Origin: UBA668 sp041918155
Lineage (GTDB): Bacteria; Actinomycetota; Acidimicrobiia; Acidimicrobiales; Ilumatobacteraceae
Direction of reading: 5' to 3'
NCBI GenBank assembly: GCA_041918155.1
Contig: JAYRWH010000018.1
Location: 67,448 to 131,447 of the forward strand
Length of the DNA: 64,000 nt
The notes under the pieces are model-generated. The model worked only from the letters and a program-made list of their open reading frames with translations, made no database searches and was not told the DNA's origin. Below, in pieces: positions 16,760 to 25,578 of this stretch. The stretch's first letter is position 1; every line of letters begins with the position of its first letter. The position numbers and the translations under genes are program-made.

Positions 16760-17570
16760 ACCCATGCAGCCGGTGCCGTTCCGGGTGACAAGCGCCAAGA
16801 GCGAGACCGCCGACGTCACCACGTTGTGGCTGATGCCGGTCGAGGGTGGCCTGCCCACAGTGCAGCCGGGGCAGTTCATGATGGTGTGGGCCTTCGGGGT
16901 CGGCGAGATTCCGATCTCGGTCAGCGCCATCGCTCCCGACGGTGCAGTGGTGATCACCGTGCGATCGGTCGGCGCGGTGAGCGCGGCGATCGTCGCCTGC
17001 CGCGTGGGCGACGTCCTCGGCCTGCGCGGCCCGTTCGGTACGGCGTGGCCGGTGGCCGCTGCCGCCGGGCGTGACATCGTCGTGGTGGCGGGCGGCCTCG
17101 GGCTGGCCCCGCTGCGCATGGCGATCGACGCCTTGGCGTCGGCCACCGGCGCGTCTCGGCCGTCGCGGGTGTCGGTGGTGGTCGGTTCGCGTGAGCCCGC
17201 GCAGCTGCTCTACCCGGTGGATGTCGAGCGCTGGCGCAATGCCGGCACGGCGGTGCATCTCACGGTGGACACGGCTGATCGCAGCTGGCGCGGAGCCGTC
17301 GGTACCGCCACCGCGATGCTGCAGCGACTCGGCGAGCGCCACGACATGGCGTTCGTGTGCGGCCCCGAGCTGATGATGACCTCGGGCGCGCGCGCCTCGA
17401 TCGCGCAAGGCGTGCGGCCCTCTGATGTGTGGGTGTCGCTCGAGCGCAACATGCACTGCGGAATCGGCCATTGCGGGCGCTGCCAGCTCGGTCCGCACCT
17501 GCTGTGCCGCGATGGCGCGGTCGTGAGCTGGGACGGCGTCGACAAACTGCTGGAGGTGAGAGGTCGATGA
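16746..17570 (+). CDS. hydG-like: hydrogenase gamma subunit, FAD/NAD(P)-binding with [2Fe-2S] (HyhG/HydG-like)
   Basis: 274 aa of the ferredoxin-NADP reductase type. An N-terminal FAD-binding barrel (PGQFMMVWAFGVGEIPISVS) is followed by an NAD(P)-binding half (VVVAGGLGLAPLRMAI, FVCGPELMM) and a C-terminal [2Fe-2S] ligand set in CGIGHCGRCQLGPHLLC. It exchanges electrons between the hydrogenase iron-sulfur chain and NAD(P)(H). ATG 16746 overlaps the CNB gene by 14 bp; a later in-frame ATG at 16764 is possible. Its stop overlaps the small-subunit start (ATGA). Confidence 0.92.
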   Translation: MAVVEPMQPVPFRVTSAKSETADVTTLWLMPVEGGLPTVQPGQFMMVWAFGVGEIPISVSAIAPDGAVVITVRSVGAVSAAIVACRVGDVLGLRGPFGTAWPVAAAAGRDIVVVAGGLGLAPLRMAIDALASATGASRPSRVSVVVGSREPAQLLYPVDVERWRNAGTAVHLTVDTADRSWRGAVGTATAMLQRLGERHDMAFVCGPELMMTSGARASIAQGVRPSDVWVSLERNMHCGIGHCGRCQLGPHLLCRDGAVVSWDGVDKLLEVRGR

Positions 17571-18355
17571 GCCGCCCCACGGTTGCTGTCTGGAAGTTCG
17601 CCTCGTGCGACGGGTGTCAGCTCACGATCATCGACTGCGAGGACGAGCTGCTGGCGATCGCTGCTGCGCTCGATCTGCGCATGTTCCTCGAAGCCGGACC
17701 GAGCGAACTGCTCGACCACTACGACATCTCGCTCGTGGAGGGTTCGATCACCACCGAGCACGATGCCGAACGGATCCGCGACGTTCGCACCCGCTCCGGA
17801 ATGCTGGTGACGATCGGCGCGTGCGCGACGGCCGGTGGCATCCAGGCCTTGCGCAACACCGGTGATGTCGGTGCGTTCACGACGGCGGTCTACGCGCGGC
17901 CCGACTGGATCGACACGCTCGCCACGAGCACGCCCGTCGCCGATCACGTGAAGGTCGATCTCGAGCTGCGCGGCTGCCCGATCTCCAAGGAAGGCCTGCT
18001 CGCCACGATCACCGCCCTGCTCGCCGGCCGCCGGCCGCCGGTGACGGGTCACAGCGTGTGCGTGGAGTGCAAGCAGGCAGGAAACCCCTGCGTGCTCGTG
18101 GCCCATGGCGCGCCATGCCTCGGCCCGGTCACCCACGCCGGCTGCGGCGCCCTGTGCCCGCACATCGGGCGCGGGTGTTTCGGCTGCTTCGGCCCGTCCG
18201 ACTCCGCCGATGTCGACGCGCTCGGATTGGCCTGGCGCGCGAACGGTATCGGCGACGACGAACTGGTGCGTACGCTGCGCACGTTCAACACCGCCGCCCC
18301 CGTATTCCACCAGGGCGCCCATCGAGTGGCGTTGAGGGCGAGGGAGAGAGCATGA
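17567..18355 (+). CDS. hydD-like: [NiFe]-hydrogenase small (delta) subunit, group 3b type
   Basis: 262 aa. The proximal-cluster ligands start in SCDGCQLT (C14, C17). Later cysteines are in CATAGG, CVECKQAGNPC, APCLGPVTHAGCGALCPHIG and GCFGCFG. There is no twin-arginine signal, so the enzyme is cytoplasmic, as expected for group 3 hydrogenases. It relays electrons from the NiFe site to the beta/gamma subunits. ATG 17567 overlaps the gamma-subunit stop by 4 bp; its stop overlaps the large-subunit start. The length is normal for the cytoplasmic sulfhydrogenase delta subunit. Confidence 0.95.
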   Translation: MSRPTVAVWKFASCDGCQLTIIDCEDELLAIAAALDLRMFLEAGPSELLDHYDISLVEGSITTEHDAERIRDVRTRSGMLVTIGACATAGGIQALRNTGDVGAFTTAVYARPDWIDTLATSTPVADHVKVDLELRGCPISKEGLLATITALLAGRRPPVTGHSVCVECKQAGNPCVLVAHGAPCLGPVTHAGCGALCPHIGRGCFGCFGPSDSADVDALGLAWRANGIGDDELVRTLRTFNTAAPVFHQGAHRVALRARERA

Positions 18356-19659
18356 CCCACGAACACCGTGCCCGCCGGTTCGAGGTGGATGCGCTTGCCC
18401 GGGTGGAGGGCGAGGGCGGCCTCATCGTCGAGATCCGCGACGGCGAGTTGGCCGACGTCCAGTTGCGCATCTTCGAGCCGCCACGCTTCTTCGAGGGTTT
18501 CCTGCAGGGCCGCAAGTTCACCGAGCCGCCCGACATCACGGCACGGATCTGTGGCATCTGTCCGGTGGCCTACCAGATGAGTGCGTGCCAGGCGATCGAG
18601 GCCGCGTGTGGCGTCGAAGTCGACGAAGACATCCGCACCCTGCGCCACCTGCTGTACTGCGGCGAGTGGATCGAGAGCCACGCGCTGCACATTCATCTGT
18701 TGCACGCACCCGACTTCCTTGGCTACACGAGCGGCATTGCGCTCGCCGCCGACCACCGCTTCGAGGTGGAGCGCGGGTTGCGGTTGAAGAAGATCGGCAA
18801 CCGCCTGCTGGAAGTTGTGGGCGGACGCGCCGTGCACCCGGTGAACGTGCGTATCGGCGGCTTCTACAGCGCGCCCTCGGTGGCCACGATGCGCGAGATG
18901 GCAGCCGAGCTGCGCTGGGCAGTCGGTGCCGCGATCGACGTGGCCCGTTGGGCGGCGACGTTCACGATCCCCGAACACACTCTGCCCGATCACACAGCGC
19001 TCGTGTCGCTGCGTCACCCCACCGAGTACCCGATGCTCGGAGAGCGGCTGATCAGCACGACCGGCCTCGACATCGCCGCGCACGAGTGGCGCGACCACTT
19101 CACCGAGGAGCACGTCGAGCACTCCACCGCGTTGCACGGACGCATGCTCGCCGGCGGTGACTACATGGTCGGCCCACTGGCGCGGTTCGCGCTGAACTTC
19201 GATCGCCTCGCCCCGCGCGCCTCCGCGGTGGCCGATGAGATCGGCCTCACCCCGGCCGAGCGCAACCCGTTCCGCAGCATCCTCATCCGTGCCATCGAGA
19301 CGATCCATGCGTGCGAGGTCGCGCTCGCCATCGCCGAGGGTTACTCGGTGCCCGAGCGGTCGTTCGTACCGGTGGAACCACGGCTCGGCGTCGGCTGCGG
19401 CTGGAGCGAGGCACCGCGCGGACTGCTGTGGCATCGCTACGAGATTGACGACGTAGGTCGCATCGCCGCCGCGCAGATCGTTCCGCCCACCTCGCAGAAC
19501 CAACCGGCGATCGAGCATGACTTGATGCATCTCATCGAGCACTCGTTGCACCTCGACGATGCGGCGCTGGAGCTGTTGTGCGAGACGGCGGTGCGCAACT
19601 ACGACCCGTGCATCTCTTGCGCCACCCACTTCCTGGACATGCGGGTGTTCCGTTCGTGA
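18352..19659 (+). CDS. hydA-like: [NiFe]-hydrogenase large (alpha) subunit, group 3b type
   Basis: 435 aa. Both nickel-ligand motifs are intact: RICGICP (C67, C70) and DPCISCATH (C420, C423). After His426 a nine-residue tail (FLDMRVFRS) remains, which is the peptide removed by the maturation endopeptidase encoded next. It holds the Ni-Fe(CN)2CO site for H2 oxidation/production. The spacing RICGICPVAYQMSACQAIE is typical of cytoplasmic NAD(P)-linked group 3b enzymes. It is the fifth gene of the overlapping operon (ATGA at 18352, GTGA at the end). Confidence 0.96.
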   Translation: MTHEHRARRFEVDALARVEGEGGLIVEIRDGELADVQLRIFEPPRFFEGFLQGRKFTEPPDITARICGICPVAYQMSACQAIEAACGVEVDEDIRTLRHLLYCGEWIESHALHIHLLHAPDFLGYTSGIALAADHRFEVERGLRLKKIGNRLLEVVGGRAVHPVNVRIGGFYSAPSVATMREMAAELRWAVGAAIDVARWAATFTIPEHTLPDHTALVSLRHPTEYPMLGERLISTTGLDIAAHEWRDHFTEEHVEHSTALHGRMLAGGDYMVGPLARFALNFDRLAPRASAVADEIGLTPAERNPFRSILIRAIETIHACEVALAIAEGYSVPERSFVPVEPRLGVGCGWSEAPRGLLWHRYEIDDVGRIAAAQIVPPTSQNQPAIEHDLMHLIEHSLHLDDAALELLCETAVRNYDPCISCATHFLDMRVFRS

Positions 19660-20153
19660 CGGCTCCGGCCATACCCACTCCGCTCGTCACGGTAATCGGT
19701 ATCGGCAACCCGTACCGGCGCGATGACGGGGCCGCGGGTGCAGTGCTCGCCGCGTTGGCGCCACGCTGGGGAGCTGACCCACGGGTGCGCCTGGTGGAAC
19801 TCGACGGTGAGTCGGCGCGGGTGATGCAGGCGTGGGAGGGCTCGGCGGTGGTGTGGATCGTCGATGCCGTGCGCAGCGGCCGGCCGAGCGGGTCGATGCA
19901 CGAGGTGGACGCCCGCAACCTGGCCCAGCTCGACGACACCGGCAAGCGCCTGGGTGGTGGTCACCTGATGGGTCTCGGTGAAGCGGTGGAGCTGGCGCGG
20001 GCGCTCGACCGCCTACCGGGCGAGCTGCGCATCCTCGGCATCGAGGGCGACGACTTCGGTGACGGCGAGGGCCTGTCCACGGGCGCGACGGCGGGCGTCG
20101 GGCGCGCGGTCGAGTTCCTCACGGACGCGCTGGAGACCGCCGTCCGCGGCTAG
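19656..20153 (+). CDS. hydrogenase maturation endopeptidase (HyaD/HycI family)
   Basis: 165 aa from GTG 19656, which overlaps the large-subunit stop (GTGA). The family signature GIGNPYRRDDGAAG is at the N-terminus, followed by the nickel-sensing acidic residues in LVELDGESARVM and VWIVDAVRSG. It removes the C-terminal tail of the large subunit after nickel insertion. Its TAG stop and the TAG stop of hypE on the other strand share the palindrome CTAG at 20150-20153, so the two operons converge with a 4-bp overlap. Confidence 0.92.
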   Translation: MTAPAIPTPLVTVIGIGNPYRRDDGAAGAVLAALAPRWGADPRVRLVELDGESARVMQAWEGSAVVWIVDAVRSGRPSGSMHEVDARNLAQLDDTGKRLGGGHLMGLGEAVELARALDRLPGELRILGIEGDDFGDGEGLSTGATAGVGRAVEFLTDALETAVRG

Positions 20154-21226
20154 CAGATCCTCGGTAGCAGCTCGCCGAGCGGTAGGTCGATGATGCGGGT
20201 ACCACCGATCGCGGTTCGGGCGGCGACGATGCCGGGGTGGTCGGCGACGACCTCGCCGATGCGCACCGCTCCCTCGCCCCCCGACGTGTCCCGCACTGCT
20301 GCCAGCGCCCGCGCTGCGTCGTCCTCGGCGACGAACACGAGCAGACGGCCCTCGTTGGCCACCTGTAGCGGGTCGATGCCCATCAGTGCGCAGGCGCTGC
20401 GCACCGCCGCGTCGACAGGGAGGGCCTCGTCGTCGAGAAGGATCCCGGTGCCGGCTGACGCGGCGATCTCGTTGAGCGCTGCGGCCACGCCGCCGCGGGT
20501 GGGGTCGCGCAGGGCGTGCACGTCGATGCCCGCGTCGAAGAGGGCGGCGGCCAGTCGGTGCACGGGCGCAGAATCGCTCTCCACGGCTGTGCCGAACTGA
20601 AGGCCGTCGCGCACACTCATCACGGCCACGCCGTGGCGGCCGATGCTGCCGGTGACGATCACTGCATCGCCCGGTGTTGCCCGTTGTGGCCGCACATCCA
20701 CGCCATCGCGGACGCGGCCGAGGCCCGTCGTCGTGATGTAGACCCCGTCGCCCTTGCCACGCTGCACCACTTTGGTGTCGCCGGCGACGATTGCCACGCC
20801 TGCCGCCCGCGCCGCGGCCGCCATCGACGCGGCGATGCGGCGCAGGAGGTCGGTGTCGGTGCCCTCCTCGATCACGAACGCGGCGGTGAGGTGCAGCGGG
20901 ATCGCGCCCGCGCACACGAGATCGTTCACGGTGCCGTGCACCGCGAGCGAGCCGATGTCGCCACCGGGGAAGAACAGGGGCTGCACTACGAACGAGTCGG
21001 TGGTGAGGGCCAGCCGCTCGCTGCCGACTTCGACCACGGTGGCATCGGCAAGTTGGTCGAGCAGGGGGTTGGCGAGCGCCGGCAGGAACACGTCGGCGAG
21101 CAGTTCGGCGGTGAGCCGTCCACCGCCGCCGTGCCCGAGCACGACCGTCTCGCGGTGCACCACCCGTGGTGGGCACGACCAGTTCGCCGGATCGACCGGC
21201 TCATTCGTTTCAGCGGTGTCAGCCAT
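20150..21226 (-). CDS. hypE: hydrogenase expression/formation protein HypE
   Basis: 358 aa from ATG 21226, which lies 8 bp inside hypD. Contains the AIR-synthase-type ATP-binding features (GHGGGGRLTAELLADVF, ALTTDSFVVQPLFFPGGDIG, VAGDTKVV) and ends in PRIC, the C-terminal cysteine that is carbamoylated by HypF and dehydrated to the thiocyanate that supplies the active-site CN ligands. Partner proteins HypC, HypD and HypF are encoded immediately upstream in the same overlapping set. Length and end match the family well. Confidence 0.96.
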   Translation of the reverse strand: MADTAETNEPVDPANWSCPPRVVHRETVVLGHGGGGRLTAELLADVFLPALANPLLDQLADATVVEVGSERLALTTDSFVVQPLFFPGGDIGSLAVHGTVNDLVCAGAIPLHLTAAFVIEEGTDTDLLRRIAASMAAAARAAGVAIVAGDTKVVQRGKGDGVYITTTGLGRVRDGVDVRPQRATPGDAVIVTGSIGRHGVAVMSVRDGLQFGTAVESDSAPVHRLAAALFDAGIDVHALRDPTRGGVAAALNEIAASAGTGILLDDEALPVDAAVRSACALMGIDPLQVANEGRLLVFVAEDDAARALAAVRDTSGGEGAVRIGEVVADHPGIVAARTAIGGTRIIDLPLGELLPRIC

Positions 21227-22331
21227 GTCCGGGGCGCACCTCCACCCGGCGGTGCGCGTAGTACGCGGCGCACGTGCCTTCGCCCGACACCATCGTGGCC
21301 CCGAGCGGGGTTCGTGGCGTGCAGACGGTTCCGAACATCTCGCACTCGGCTGGCGTGATGAGGCCGCGCAACACCTCGCCGGCGCGGCACCCGGTGGGCT
21401 CGGTGGCGGTGATGGGGCCGATGTCGTCCGCGAAGCGCTCCTCGGCATCGAAGCCGCGCAAGCGGGCGCGCAGGCGCCACCCACTGGCGGGGATGGTGCC
21501 GATGCCGCGCCAGTCGCGGTCGCACGTCTCGAACACCTCGGCGAGCAAGGCGCGGGCAGCGGGGTTGCCTTCCTCGGTCACGGCGCGCGGGTAGGCGTTT
21601 TCCACCTCGGCCACGCCGCGCTCGAGTTGCGCCACAGATCGGCGGATGCCGTCGAGCAGGTCGACCGGTTCGAAGCCGGTGATCACCACCGGCGTGTGAT
21701 GGCGAGCGGCGAGCGGCCGGTACTCGCTGCAGCCCATGACGGTGCACACATGGCCGGCGGCGAGGATCGCCTGCACACGGCAGGCCGGCGCGGCGAGGAT
21801 CGCCTCGACCGCGGGCGGCACGAGCACCTGCGACACGAGCAGCGAGAAGTTCGCCAGCCCGAGTTGCTGCGCCTGGCAGACCGCGAGCGCGTTCGCCGGC
21901 GCGGTGGTCTCGAAGCCGATCGCGAAGAAGACGACCTGCCGGTGCGGCTCGGCCACGGCGATGCGCACTGCGTCGAGCGGGGAGTGCACCACGCGCACGT
22001 CGCCACCGTGGCTGCGGACCATGAACAAGTCGCCACCGCTGCCGGGGACGCGCAACATGTCGCCGAACGAGCAGAACGTCACGTCGGGCAGCGCTGCGAT
22101 CGCGAGCGCGCGGTCGATCGTCGCCAGCGGGGTGACGCACACGGGGCAACCGGGGCCGTGCAGCAGTTCGAGGCCGTCGGGCAACAGCTGGTCGATGCCG
22201 TGGCGGATGATCGAGTGCGTCTGCCCGCCGCACAGTTCCATGAGCGTCCACGGCCGGGTCGTGATCCGGCCGATCTCGGCGAGCAGGCCGCGGGCGAGGG
22301 CCGGGTCGTTGAACTCGTCGAGGTACTTCAC
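21219..22331 (-). CDS. hypD: hydrogenase formation protein HypD
   Basis: 370 aa from GTG 22331, overlapping the hypC stop by 4 bp. Family motifs: MELCGGQTHSIIRHGI, LHGPGCPVCVTP, AIGFETTAPANALAV and a C-terminal cysteine set (TGCRAGEVLRG, CEMFGTVCTP, GEGTCAAYY) that carries the [4Fe-4S] cluster. HypD is the scaffold on which the Fe(CN)2CO unit is built together with HypC. Without the GTG start the protein would have an alien N-terminal extension running through hypC. Confidence 0.96.
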   Translation of the reverse strand: MKYLDEFNDPALARGLLAEIGRITTRPWTLMELCGGQTHSIIRHGIDQLLPDGLELLHGPGCPVCVTPLATIDRALAIAALPDVTFCSFGDMLRVPGSGGDLFMVRSHGGDVRVVHSPLDAVRIAVAEPHRQVVFFAIGFETTAPANALAVCQAQQLGLANFSLLVSQVLVPPAVEAILAAPACRVQAILAAGHVCTVMGCSEYRPLAARHHTPVVITGFEPVDLLDGIRRSVAQLERGVAEVENAYPRAVTEEGNPAARALLAEVFETCDRDWRGIGTIPASGWRLRARLRGFDAEERFADDIGPITATEPTGCRAGEVLRGLITPAECEMFGTVCTPRTPLGATMVSGEGTCAAYYAHRRVEVRPGHG

Positions 22332-22597
22332 GGCGGGCCCGCCTCGTCGCCGATCTGGCCGCCGATCGGGCCGATCTCGCCGATCTCGCGGAACAGCGCC
22401 AGTGTCTCGGCCGCAGCTTGTTCGTCGAGGCGCTGGATCGCGACGCCTGCGTGGGCAATCACATAGTCGCCCACCTGCGCCTCGGGCACGAGCGTGAGCG
22501 CGACCTCGTAGACGGTGCCGTCGAAATCGACGGTCGCCACTGGCTGGCCGAACTGCTCGCCGATGGCGGTGATCCGCCCGGGGATTGCGAGGCACAT
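22328..22597 (-). CDS. hypC: HypC/HybG/HupF family hydrogenase chaperone
   Basis: 89 aa. It starts with the diagnostic MCLAIPG, whose Cys2 binds the iron unit, and contains YVIAHAGVAIQRLDEQAA typical of HypC. It pairs with HypD to assemble and deliver the Fe(CN)2CO centre to the large subunit. It begins one base after the hypF stop and ends 4 bp inside hypD. Confidence 0.97.
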   Translation of the reverse strand: MCLAIPGRITAIGEQFGQPVATVDFDGTVYEVALTLVPEAQVGDYVIAHAGVAIQRLDEQAAAETLALFREIGEIGPIGGQIGDEAGPP

Positions 22598-22598
22598 G

Positions 22599-24908
22599 TC
22601 AGCCGGCCCGTTCGGTGAGTGCCCGTGCGACGACAGCCTGGCCGAGCGCGAGCCCGCCGTCGTTGGTGGGTACCTGTCGGTGGCGCAGCACGGTGAAACC
22701 CTCGCGCATCAGCGCGTCCGTGCACAGGTCTGCCAGCAACAAGTTCTGGAACACCCCCCCTGACAGCGCCACCGGCACCCGCTCCCCTGCGTTCATGTCA
22801 CACATGTACCACGAGGCCACGTGGTGGACGTGTGACACGAACGCTCGGTGGAAGCGGGTGGAGACCGTGGAGGGGCGAACGCCGGCGCGCACATCGGCGA
22901 CGACGGCGCGGATGACGGGTGCCGGGTCGATCGCCCCGTCTGCGTCCGGCGGGGGGAACTCGTACGCCCCGGTCGCCAAGGAGTCGGCGATGGCCTCCAA
23001 CTCGATCGCGGCCTGGGCCTCGTAGTCGACCCGCTGGCGAACCCCGCACAGGGCGGCGACTGCGTCGAACAGCCGACCAACGCTGCTGGTGAAGACGGTG
23101 CCGCTCCCGGTGGACAGCATCGCGCGCAACACCTCGCGATCGTGTGGCGCGACGACGGCGACGCACGGCAAGCCCTCGTGCCACTCGACGCCAGCGGCCC
23201 ATAAGTGGGCGAGCGCGGCCCGCGCCGGGTGCTCGATGGCGGCATCACCGCCCGGCAATGCCACCGCCCGCAGGTGGGCAACTCGCGAGAACTCGCCAGC
23301 CGTCGCCGCGAGGACCTCGCCACCCCAGATCGTGCCGTCGCTTCCGTAGCCGGTGCCGTCGAAGGCAAAGCCCAGTATTGGGCCGGTGATGCCGTGCTCG
23401 GCTGCGGCCGCGATCACGTGAGCATGGTGGTGCTGCACCGCTACCACGGGCGAGCCCCACTCGGCGGCCAACTCGCGCCCCAAGCGGGCGGACAGGTAGC
23501 CGGGGTGGGCGTCGACCGCCACCACCTCGGGCGTGGTACCCACGAGATCGCACAACTGGTGGGCGGCCTGGCGCGCCGCCGTGTACGTGGCGAGCTGGCC
23601 ATGATCGCCCAGGTGCTGCGACATGAACGCCTGGTCGCCGATGGCGAGGCACAGCGCGCCCTTGAGATCGCCGCCCATGGCAAGCACGGTGCGCCCGCCG
23701 GTCGCGAGGGTGATCGGCAGCGGCACGTACCCGCGGGCGCGGCGTACCGGCGCGGCCACACCGTCATGCACGCGCACGACGCTGTCGTCGCACGCGGCGT
23801 GGATCGGGCGGTCGTGGGCGAGAAACGCGTCCGCGATCGCGCCGAGGCGGGCGCGGGCGTCGGCATCGTCGGTGGCAATCGGCTCGTCGGCGAGGTTGCC
23901 CGACGTGCAGACCAGCACCCGCGTCTGCAGGCCGTCGAGCAGGAGGTGCTGCAGCGGTGCGGTTGGCAACATCACGCCCACGTCGGCGGCGCCCGGGGCG
24001 ACGAGGTCGGGCCACGCGGCCGCGCCCGGCGAACAGCGTTCGGTCCGGCGCAAGAGCACGATCGGCCGCTGCGCCGACGCGAGCGCGGTCCGCTCGGCGT
24101 CGGACACCAGCGCCGCGTCGGCCACAGCGTCGGCGTCGGCCACGAGCACCGCGAAGGGCTTGGCGCCCCGGTGCTTGCGCTCTCGCAGCCGCGCGACGGC
24201 CGCAGCATCCGAGGCGGCGCACATCAGGTGGTAGCCGCCGATGCCCTTCACGGCAACGATCGAGCCGCTGTCGAGCAGCGCCTGCGTAGCGCGCACCGCC
24301 TCGTCGTGAGTGGCCAGCACCCCGCCCACAGAATCGGTGAGCGCCAGCTGCGGTCCGCACACCGGGCAGGCGAGCGGCTGTGCATGGTAGCGGCGATCGT
24401 GGGGGTCGTCATACTCCGCCTGGCACCGCGCACACAGCGGGAAGCCGGCCATCGTCGTGTTCGGCCGGTCGTAGGGCATGCGCCGTGTGATCGTGAACCG
24501 CGGGCCGCACTCGGTGCACGTGACGAAGGGGTAGCAATAGCGGCGATCCGTGGGGTCGTGCATTTCGGCCAAGCATGCGTCGCACACGGCGACGTCGGGC
24601 GGCAGCGCAGTGACCGCGCCGCCCGCATCCTCGCTGGCGATGATACGGAAGCCGGCCGGCAAGGCGCCCTCGGTGGCAGGCGGGTCGAGCACGGTCACCG
24701 TCCGCACCGATGCGAGCGGTGGCGCGTCGGCGCGCAGACGGTGCACGAACTCGGCGAGCACGGCCTCGGGCGCTGAGGCGTCGATGAGCACACCGGCGGC
24801 GTCGTTGCGCACGGTGCCGCTGATCGCCAACTCCTCGGCCAGCCGGTGCACGAACGGCCGATAGCCGACACCTTGCACCACGCCGGTGACGCGCAGCGAC
24901 GACCTCAC
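22599..24908 (-). CDS. hypF: carbamoyltransferase HypF
   Basis: 769 aa from GTG 24908, chosen because the acylphosphatase-like domain begins at once (LRVTGVVQGVGYRPFVHRL). Then come the two zinc-finger groups (CDACLAEMHDP, CTECGPRF, CARCQAEYDDP, CPVCGPQLAL), a YrdC-like domain (VKGIGGYHLMCAASD) and a Kae1-like domain with HHHAHVIAAAAEHG and ALSGGVFQN. HypF makes carbamoyl-AMP from carbamoyl phosphate and loads HypE. It lies 25 bp after the tetR gene on the same strand, so it may belong to one transcript that starts with the SDR at 26324. Confidence 0.96.
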   Translation of the reverse strand: MRSSLRVTGVVQGVGYRPFVHRLAEELAISGTVRNDAAGVLIDASAPEAVLAEFVHRLRADAPPLASVRTVTVLDPPATEGALPAGFRIIASEDAGGAVTALPPDVAVCDACLAEMHDPTDRRYCYPFVTCTECGPRFTITRRMPYDRPNTTMAGFPLCARCQAEYDDPHDRRYHAQPLACPVCGPQLALTDSVGGVLATHDEAVRATQALLDSGSIVAVKGIGGYHLMCAASDAAAVARLRERKHRGAKPFAVLVADADAVADAALVSDAERTALASAQRPIVLLRRTERCSPGAAAWPDLVAPGAADVGVMLPTAPLQHLLLDGLQTRVLVCTSGNLADEPIATDDADARARLGAIADAFLAHDRPIHAACDDSVVRVHDGVAAPVRRARGYVPLPITLATGGRTVLAMGGDLKGALCLAIGDQAFMSQHLGDHGQLATYTAARQAAHQLCDLVGTTPEVVAVDAHPGYLSARLGRELAAEWGSPVVAVQHHHAHVIAAAAEHGITGPILGFAFDGTGYGSDGTIWGGEVLAATAGEFSRVAHLRAVALPGGDAAIEHPARAALAHLWAAGVEWHEGLPCVAVVAPHDREVLRAMLSTGSGTVFTSSVGRLFDAVAALCGVRQRVDYEAQAAIELEAIADSLATGAYEFPPPDADGAIDPAPVIRAVVADVRAGVRPSTVSTRFHRAFVSHVHHVASWYMCDMNAGERVPVALSGGVFQNLLLADLCTDALMREGFTVLRHRQVPTNDGGLALGQAVVARALTERAG

Positions 24909-24933
24909 GCCGTCAAGAGTAGCGAGCTCGAAC

Positions 24934-25578
24934 TCAGTGTCGGTCGGGAAGCAGCGGCACGCCCAACGCGGGCAGCACGAACCGCACCACGTGGGCGCGG
25001 GCAGCCGCGCGGTCGAGCGTGCTGCGACCATGCATGGCATCGGTGAAGACGCGCCACACGAGCGCGTGGATCGACCCCGCGTCGCTGTCGGGATCGCATG
25101 TCGGGAACTCGCCGCTCGCGGCCCCGGCCACGAGCACTCGATGCAGCGGTGCGTAGATCTGAGCGATGGCCTCGTGGCCGGCATCCTCGAACGTCGCCCG
25201 CAACGAATTGGAGGCGAACATGCGGGCGACCCTGCTCCGGCGCGCGTCGAAGCCCATCTCGAGGATCTCGTCGATCCAGGTGAGCAACTGCTCCGTGGGA
25301 CCGGCCGCTGTCTGCAATCGCGCCTCGAGGTGCGCAGTGGTGCGCTCCACGTTCTGGCGGAACATCGCGATCAGCAGGTCGTCCTTCGAGGCGAAGTGCC
25401 GGTAGAACGCGCGGGTGCTGATCCTGGCCTCGTTGAGGATGTCGATGATGTTCGCGTTGGCGTAGCCGTTGCGGCTCATCACGGCGAAGGCGGCTTTGAA
25501 GAGGTTGCTGCGCTCGCGCTCGCGTTCCTTTTCGCGCTCGCGTTCGCGGAGTTCCTGCTGCGGCGTGGCCACGGCCAT
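24934..25578 (-). CDS. TetR family transcriptional regulator
   Basis: 214 aa. After an unusual run of charged residues (LREREREKERERERS, probably a helical N-terminal arm) comes the TetR HTH: AFAVMSRNGYANANIIDILNEARISTRAFYRHFASKDDLL. The C-terminal ligand-binding part is helical and not diagnostic. ATG 25578 overlaps the stop of the upstream SDR (TGATG), so the two are coupled. Likely targets are the divergent P450 at 26415 and its own operon; the downstream hyp genes are 25 bp away and could be affected too. The ligand is unknown. Confidence 0.92.
   Translation of the reverse strand: MAVATPQQELREREREKERERERSNLFKAAFAVMSRNGYANANIIDILNEARISTRAFYRHFASKDDLLIAMFRQNVERTTAHLEARLQTAAGPTEQLLTWIDEILEMGFDARRSRVARMFASNSLRATFEDAGHEAIAQIYAPLHRVLVAGAASGEFPTCDPDSDAGSIHALVWRVFTDAMHGRSTLDRAAARAHVVRFVLPALGVPLLPDRH

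Noticed and set aside
22790..22880. Additional CRP-like half-sites (TGTGAC/TCACAC)
   Set aside because: They lie inside the hypF coding region, with wrong spacing for a TGTGA-N6-TCACA site.
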